A DNA stretch of 64,000 bases from Dryococelus australis (lineage: Eukaryota; Arthropoda; Insecta; Phasmatodea; Phasmatidae), in contig CM057002.1 in assembly GCA_029891345.1 (NCBI GenBank), forward strand, positions 67,040,590 to 67,104,589. The letters run 5' to 3'. The notes beneath the pieces are model-generated. The model made no database searches, had not been told where the DNA came from, and saw only the letters and a list, made by a program, of their open reading frames with translations. The stretch's first letter is position 1. The number at the start of each line of letters is the position of its first letter. Positions 56,476 through 64,000 of the stretch are shown in pieces. The position numbers were made by a program, and so were the translations under genes.

Positions 56476-58510
56476 AAATAAATAAGTTTTATTTGCCTGT
56501 ACAATGAAATTATGCCTACGTTTATGCGTTAAATCATAAATAAAGAGTATAATCACGTGTTAAAATTGTTTAGTATCTCCATCTTGCTGAGAAATTTAAT
56601 AATGTTCCTAGAAATTCGTTATTCAAGCATTTAAAAACTACATGCCAGTAAATCAGCAAAGTTCATATCGTAAATATATATATACACACTAAACAAATGT
56701 GTTTGAAAATGAAAATATGTTCACTAAAAAGCATAATGGAAATACATATTTCGTGCTTGTTTCGTATTTTCATTCTGCAATGTTGGTAACGTCTTAGGTC
56801 GTGTGTTGTTTATAAGCGTTCTCAATTATCTTGCGTCGCATCATGACGTTATTGTGTCAGTAGTGTAGTTTATAAACCCAGCCTTTGTATGTATTTACGG
56901 CGCTCAACTACGCTTTTCGTCATTACGGATTGCGTCTCCGCATATTTAATACAAATTGTTCCGTTAATATACGGAAATTATCATTAACAGATCGCAGGTA
57001 TTTAAACTGCAGTAAACTCAGTAGTCTCCAAAATGTTCTCTTCTTGCTCAAGACGAAAATTACTGCCAGGGAAGACCAGCCTTCGTCACAAGAGTGGAGC
57101 TAGATTTTCTCACGAGGGGTGGGGGGGGGGGGGAGGAGTAGAGTGGGATCACTATCCCACTGTGCAGTTACAACTCCAGACTTTCAGTTTGTGGCATGGT
57201 AGGGTGGCACTCTCTCAACATAATTTTAGGAAACTATATTAAATTCAATAAATAATATCAGTATTTTAAACAATTCTGATATTATTTCATTTGAGTTGTA
57301 AGAAATTCACAGGGCAGTTTTATGTTAGTGTGAGGGTTTAGGGGAGGGGGGAGGCATTTGCCGTGAGCCCCCCCCCCCCCCACCCCCCATCACCGGCACT
57401 ACAGTTAGCACAGTTACAGTCACTTACATGGCTGGTCAGCGAGAGTATCATAAGTCATCGTAACAAGACGAATAATGGTTTTTAAAAAGTTGAGAAGGGC
57501 TGAGGCCGTATGCTAATTCGTTTCGAGTTTCGTTTTTCGTAATTTGTATTTGGCAGTTAGTAAGTTCTAGTGGGAATGCCACCACATACAACTGCCTAGC
57601 GCGCCATGTTGCTATTATTTCGATGTTATCCATCATGATTTCAAAGTTAAAAGTACACGAAGCAACAAAATAAACAGTAATTATTCCTGAAAGTTTTACG
57701 TTGGCCGTTTAAAGTTTAAATGTAACAAAATAAAACTATTATGATGTGAAAATATTGCATATCAAAAATTGTGCCACGGTAAAATACCTGTTAAAAATTG
57801 CTTTGTGAAATAATTACTGTGGGTACAATACACATACATTTGTTTACTCCAATACCCTCGCCTATATGTCTATTTAGAATATCTCAATAAGGCAAAACTG
57901 TCATGGCAGCGGTTTGGTAATTTGTATTTGGTAATTTGTCAGCTTCGAAGCTGACAAAACGCAAATCACAAAAATACGTCACATATTTAGTAGACAAGGG
58001 GGGTCACGTGAGCAATTTGTCAACGAGAAGTGCCATTTGAAATACATCGTGAGTTAAATTCACTTACTTGCACGACTGACCTGCGTCCGTAAGCGGGATC
58101 TTGTTACGCCGTACTCAAAGAAGTTTTCACATCTCCTTGATTTCTCACGTTCAGAAATGCTGCTCCAGAACGTCACTTTCCGGCACTGGTTGTCGAGTCT
58201 ATACTGAGTGTGTTCGTACACAACCACGCCGCTATAAATAGTGTACACTATCTAAAATTTTACATGTTTTTTTAAATTCATTACAAACTAATCACCGATA
58301 TTATTTGTATAGCAGTACAATTAATGTAGAACACTTTGTGCAACATATCCCTGTAGAAAGTTTTGCAAATAAAGTTGAATTTCAACAAGCAAGATCTAAA
58401 GACTTCAGATTTATTTTGAAAACATGGAGATACATAAACAATTATGTATGATTTACAAAACTGTGAATCGTAAAGTTGCAATATTTCTTTTATATCTAGG
58501 GCTACCTGTT
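56476..58510. other. intergenic DNA with homopolymer G and C tracts
   Basis: G13 at 57121-57133 and C14 at 57368-57381. No gene or repeat family placed. Confidence 0.35.
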
Positions 58511-58514
58511 TTTC

Positions 58515-58750
58515 GCGAAAAGATTTATGCACAGACTAGATTCCAATTGCTCACGTACAGGTTTGCAAATTACCTTCACCTATTGGCTGCGTGTCTGTGT
58601 GAGAAGACATTTTCTACCTGGTTGGGCCAATCAGGATAAAGTCAACAAGACATTGGACGTCCGTGATTGGCTGACAGGTACTTGAGATGCGTGCGCGTTA
58701 AAACCGTCCAACCGCGATAATGGTTCTTAACTAAAGTGTCTTGGAGTACA
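58515..58750. repeat. dispersed repeat, copy B
   Basis: Partner of 30885-31130 in the same orientation, somewhat diverged. Confidence 0.6.
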
Positions 58751-58957
58751 ACAACTAGTCGTGGAATCTTTTTCGCGGAAAAACAGGCGGCTCTAGTTAT
58801 AGCGTTTGGCAAATAGTTTCCAAACAATTGTTTATAAAACGTACAAACATTCTATTATATTTTTGCATTTTTGGTTTCATTTGCGAATGTTGAAGTATGA
58901 TTATTCGGATACACTTAAAGAAATTATTTGACAATTATCTGCACCACGTAGGCGTGA

Positions 58958-59382
58958 TATAGGCTGTTTGCGTTTAAATGAGCACTTTTGAAAGCCGTGC
59001 TTAAGATATAGTTGTCTACACGTTGTGTATTCTTCCGCCTCACGTAAAATTAACATTGTCATGGGCCTCATCACTTTATTCATGCGTCGGTTAAGCGAAA
59101 CTGTGAAATTATTAGATAAGTAAATATTTTACAAATCGGCTTATTTTTACACGTCGATGCATTAAAAAAACAGAAAGCGCAATAAATAATTTAAGTTATT
59201 ACAAATGGTTGCCTTACATTTTTTATCCGATGTTAATATATGAAACTACTTTCCATCCGACATTACCAACTTTACTGTGCGCAAGCCACTTAGTGTGCCC
59301 GTTCAAAAATATGTAGGTGGGAGCAGTGACTTTTTTCTAAGGTTTATTTCAAAAGTGTTCACTTTATCGTGAACAGCCTTTA
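58958..59382 (+). mobile_element. MITE, long form (425 bp)
   Basis: Left end TATAGGCTGTTTGCGTTTAAATG and right end CACTTTATCGTGAACAGCCTTTA. The interior matches 38052-38476 throughout and has the same total length. Confidence 0.9.
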
Positions 59383-60740
59383 ACGAAGTAAAGTGATAAA
59401 TTTTTTTTCCAATATATATTTGTCTAGGAAGAAACATGGCGTGTACTTGCAGTTCCATATTCACACGGCAACCACACTCAGAGTTGATATATTCGCAACT
59501 GACGTCTGTTATATTTATCATACTGCTTACACTTTACAACTTCCATAACCAGTTTAGGAATTCGCGGAAAAAAAAAAATCGTTCGAGTGAAAGGGGAATT
59601 CGTATTTCATCAAAATGCTGCCAGTTAACAAACTGGCAACTGCAGACTTCTCTTTACTGAAACAAGACTCGTGGTTTACGCATTTGAATTTTGTGCTTGT
59701 TGACGTATGCGTGATGCGACATCAACAGATTTATGAGGTCTGCTGTACCAGTCAGGTAGTTCCCAGGCGCTCTTGTTGATGGCTGATATCATACATGACA
59801 TGAGTTGTTGGTTGCGTTCCTTATTATCGCCAGTACTACCTAGCACTACGGAACACTTACATTTCCCCTCGTTTTACAAGCTAACAGGATTCTATATTTA
59901 GGGACAACTAGTTTACACGCTAGGAGGCTCAGCCTCCTCGTGAGAGACAGTACCTCACGTCTGTCGGAGTCCTACTTACGTCCAAGGCCTGATAACAAAG
60001 GACTGAGACACACTCAAGCAGCGCAGGTACATGCAAGTCCAAGTTTTTTTTATCAACCAGTCACTAACACAAGCCGAGAGGCGAGACTTGTACAAATCCA
60101 TACAATTATACAAGTTTAGATGGATTGTACAAGACCAGTAAACAACTGTGAGAAGTGCGTGTGTCTTCGTTGTTTTGTCACCCAGCCAATGTAATCCCAG
60201 TTCCTGTGTTTTTTCTTGCTGACAAACTGTAAAATGTGTTAGTATTGTTTTCAAGTAATCCTTCTGTTTCTCCGGAGACATCTTCAAACTGAGTAGTTCT
60301 TAACCTGAATTTCTCTTTCTATTCAAAGTCGTTTTCTGTCACAAACTTGGTTGTTGGTAAGTATCTGCACGGCTGCCTGACACCCATTGCATTGTCCTTC
60401 TCATCTACAAACATCCACATATTTTACAATTGTACAGTCTATTTATAGAGCTTTCATAAACACACTATACGCGATGTTTAAATAACTTTTAGAAATTAGT
60501 TTACCATATTATTCAAGATTCAAATGATCACGTTTGTGCAAATAAGGCAGCTGAAAGTTATTTTTAAACTGATTTGGCATATTTATTAAATTTTCGTCGA
60601 TATGGCATGAAATTTATTCAATGCTAGGGAAAAATTTTAGGCACTTTAACACCCTTAAAATATTCTTCTTGCACGTGTGATTACCTTTTGCGAAGTCGCT
60701 CTTACGAACTGGAGCACATCAGGGAGCACCACTTTGTATA
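59383..60740. other. intergenic DNA, no recognised feature
   Basis: No convincing gene; a 103-codon minus-strand frame (59976-60287) lacks protein-family features. Confidence 0.35.
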
Positions 60741-60743
60741 AGG

Positions 60744-61009
60744 GGGCCGCGGTGACTCAGCGGTCAGACTACTCGCCTCCCACCAAGACCAAACCGAACT
60801 GGGTTCAATTCAAGGCCGGTTCACTCCGGATTTTCGCAAGTGGGAATTGCGCCGAACGATGCCGCTGGTCAGCAGGTTTTCTCGGGGATCTCCCTTTTCC
60901 CACGTCCCTTCATTCCAGCTCTGCTCCATACTCACCTCACCTCACTTAACCCACTTCGGCTCTCAAGACCTCGATGTTAAGAGCCGCTTAAATCTCTTCG
61001 CTCTCTCAC
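60744..61009 (+). mobile_element. tRNA-derived SINE, copy 9
   Basis: Plus-strand copy with head GGGGCCGCGGTGACTCAGCGG, body GGATTTTCGCAAGTGGGAATTG and GCAGGTTTTCTCGGGGATCTC, ending near CTCTCACT. A short insertion sits in the B-box region. Confidence 0.87.
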
Positions 61010-64000
61010 TTGGCATACCCTAGACGTTTATAAACACTTGCCACGTGACTTCTGTTCGGATATTTCTGACCGCTGCAGACTTTGCACGGCTATGAATGTG
61101 TGTCCAGTTGAACCGAATCACACTTGTCACAGAGCTCTACAGTTACATACATCACTCAAGGCTGATAGGCTTTGGATATGATTCACAGATGTAACGAAGG
61201 TGTATGTGCGAAAAATACACATACATATGGCAGTCTAAACGTATAATAGCAACACTGATGAAAATACTAAATATTAGTGGCGTAAACACTTCAAAATAAA
61301 TTCGTAAGTACTAATTTAAGAAGTGTAGTTAATTATTCTGAGATTTTCCCTGATCAGCGGAACTGTATTTTTTTAACATTTCATTCATGAGTAAATCTAT
61401 AATTTATGGTGTTGTGACGAACTGATTTTACGGGAACAGCTGTATTTTTGTTAGTGTAATACTCGTTTACATCTGGGAGCCAATGAAGAACGCACATTGT
61501 GTTTGTTATTATTGGTTACGAATGTATGAAATTGTCTAATGAGAACTTTTTCCGATATCTGATTTCCTTCCTGTCTCATCCACCATGTTGAATTTTCTAT
61601 TCATATGTCACAACTTTCATTTTGATGAACTAATTAAATATCTCTTATTATAGGGTGTTTACATATCACAAATGACTTCAAACGTCGTTGCCAAATCTTA
61701 TTCACGTGTGGCCTGGTAATTATGAAATGCCAATAATATACAGATGGATTGGATTTTAAAATAGCAAAGGATGTCGTGAGGTCTTGGTAGTTGCTTCAAT
61801 GCGACTAGCATATGGAAAGAATTTTCCAGAAACTCTGTCAACAACCAATAGTAAACTACGTCGCACACTCAGTCTAGAATCATCGTTTTCTAAGACACCA
61901 CACTCTTATGGAATATTTTCTTGCGCGGCAAGTAACCATGTCAAATGCGCAGCTGCATGCCGCATGTTAAACGAAAGTTGAGGATTGTTTCCGCAACAAA
62001 CAGAACTATAAGAAACTAACACTACATTGTGTCGCTGCTACCGTGAAACTTGAATACACAACTTCTCTGTTGTTACTCTGCTCATTTCTTTTTTCGCTGT
62101 ACCTAAAATGAAACCATTAAATAAAACTAAAAATACAATTTATCTGATTGTTGGGAGTTGTAAGCAACGGGCCTAAGGGAGTTTATTTTAATGTTATCTG
62201 AATCTTAGAACATTTTTCTATTGTATTTTTGGAACTATTATTTTTATATATATTTATATTCAAAGTATATGTTTATTGATGTGAAGATGTAATTGTAACT
62301 TAAGTAAAACAACCAAAGAAATTATTGTACTGAAAACAAAACAAGAAAAAAAAAAAAAGAATTTACCACAAAAATATCCCTGAAACCACTAATGTTTTTT
62401 TTTGCTTTTCTGAAAGTTATCACTTTTTAAAGTATACTTTTGGTTCATGTGTTCAATTTCTGCGCAAACGAGGGTTTACTGTTTTTTTTTTTATTTTAGG
62501 TTTTTAATCTACGGATTGTTTATGTCCTCCTTGCCATATCGTTGGGGACAAGGGCGTAGCAGGAGTTTAGTACGGTATTGTAAACACTCTCCTAGTGGCT
62601 GTTCTCGGTGTAATGTCAGACCGTGCGCCCTGTAGTCTCGCCTGCGCACTACACGCTTGTGGAGTGTGAACAGTGAATGTCTGGCACGGACAGCAATGTC
62701 CACGGACAGGCACCAAGGGACAGAGGGGGTATTTCCTCTCTCTTAAAAGTTTTTAAGACTCATTATGGAAGTGGAAATTTAAAACTGCCTAGCAGTAGAA
62801 CTAAAAAAAAATATATTGTTAAATGTATGTTCTGCAGTGAATTAAAAATACTCTGCCATGAATTTTACAAGTAGAATTCTTTGTCTCATCTGTTTACATT
62901 TTAATAAAAAAATGTTATATACCTTACCCAGAAAGGTAATTGTATATTGCATTTCATTGCAATGTTATGACGTGTGTGTATAAGGGGTGGCGACTGGTAA
63001 GGAAATAACATTCCTCCCAGCACACGTGTGCCACCTCATGTTGCAGTTTGTAAAGCCGTGCTGGAGACCCTGCTAGAACAACAGTGAAGTTCTGACTTTG
63101 ACGCGTCATTTGGAGAAAAAAAACATGCAGTTTAAAAATATTTTATCTGACGATAAGGTAGTCACATATAGAGCATACACGTTCAACAATATATTGTTAA
63201 AATATAAAATAACACATTTTCCCGTGGCCGCTGGGGTTATGCTTACTCATGCCTCCCCTCACTGGGAGACAGCCCACAAGAACGTTGGCCACAAAAAATA
63301 TTTACATTATGTTATTTCATGTTTGTACTAGAGATGACGGAAAGTAGCATTTACTGTGCAACTTATAGCGTTCTTTTTTTGTTTCATGGGGTTTGTTAGC
63401 ATTAATAAATGTTACAGAGTAGTGGCATTGAACCGATACTTTAGTTATTAGGAAATCATTTTTCTTGTGAAATAGAGCACCTGCGCCGCACTAGAAGACA
63501 CTATACTAGAACATTAACAAATAGATGAATATAAAACCCAGAGTTGGATATTAATCTCTGAAGGAAATTTTGTTAATCAATTTAAAGTTAGTACACATGG
63601 TATAAGCACTATTCTCAATATATATTGTTAAAAACACAGGGATGTCCCACGAACAGTATCAAAGTATAATGTATTTAGTGTATTAGCCCACGAGTGACGT
63701 GTGACGACAGCTCAGAGTAAAACCACAAGACTGGCTAGTGAAATAAAAAAAAAAAGTGTACACAGAATGACACTGCAAGCATTCCTAATGTGACACTTTA
63801 AATGTGTTTCTCAGCAGTATCCATGGAAATATTATGCATGAATGGCAAGTGTTTGTTTCATACATATTACATTTTAGTAAAATTCACTGAAACATTAACC
63901 TCAGAACACAGGTAACCTCAAATTGTTAGACAAAATATTCCCTAATGTATGTTGCTAGCTAGATACACATTCTAATGCTGCCTTTATACTTTATTGATTA
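61010..64000. other. intergenic DNA, no recognised feature
   Basis: AT-rich to the end of the window with several AATAAA motifs and A/T homopolymers. No supported gene, RNA or repeat family. Confidence 0.35.

Noticed and set aside
62677-62874. Frame with a CMFC motif resembling a zinc-binding site
   Set aside because: 65 codons only, no matching His/Cys partner spacing and no transposon ends around it.

Overview
The window looks like non-coding, repeat-rich nuclear DNA of an animal, most likely an insect or other arthropod with a large genome. The arthropod call rests on the resemblance of the Polinton proteins and the tRNA-headed SINEs to insect families as I remember them; the species cannot be named. 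AT-rich intergenic or intronic sequence is packed with microsatellites, minisatellites, SINEs, MITEs and decayed DNA transposons. I find no convincing host protein gene, no rRNA and no intact tRNA.

The main feature is a complete Polinton/Maverick-type (adintovirus-like) element at 425-7974. It has roughly 0.9-1.0 kb terminal inverted repeats (425-1404 and 7072-7974), termini beginning AGTAGTAAGAC, and a perfect 6-bp target-site duplication AACGTA (419-424 and 7975-7980). A leftward virion block encodes a phospholipase A2-like/basic core region, an adenain-type protease, a penton-like minor capsid protein and a double-jelly-roll major capsid protein. A rightward block encodes a degenerate C2H2 zinc-finger/coiled-coil gene, a DUF8207-type protein and a retroviral-type integrase with a chromodomain. 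Every gene is broken by stops or frameshifts. There is no DNA polymerase B or packaging ATPase and no room for either, so at about 7.55 kb this is a compact, capsid-coding derivative. TATAAAAG motifs stand before several genes, and a 48-bp tandem repeat lies between the two capsid genes.

From 7981 to 64000 the sequence is a mosaic. It holds nine copies of one tRNA-headed SINE family, some with clear target-site duplications. It also holds about fourteen full or partial copies of a MITE family (termini TATAGGCTGTTCACGGTAAAGTG) in two size classes. Two Harbinger-like remnants (28274-29556 and 42402-43298), two TTAA-flanked piggyBac-like MITEs (34400-34705 and 46948-47243) and a second TA-flanked MITE (34929-35222) are also present. 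Structural repeats include a long foldback (19088-19486), a perfect 39-bp palindrome (22322-22360), minisatellites with units of 41, 219, 39, 40, 29, 57 and 27 bp, and many dinucleotide arrays.

Only within the Polinton do genes appear to work together: capsid, protease, core and lipase on one strand, and DNA integration functions on the other. Elsewhere the content is selfish or structural repeat DNA, with a few GC-richer islands (about 15.7-16.35, 20.6-21.45, 31.8-32.25 and 40.1-40.75 kb) that might mark unseen regulatory or exon sequence.
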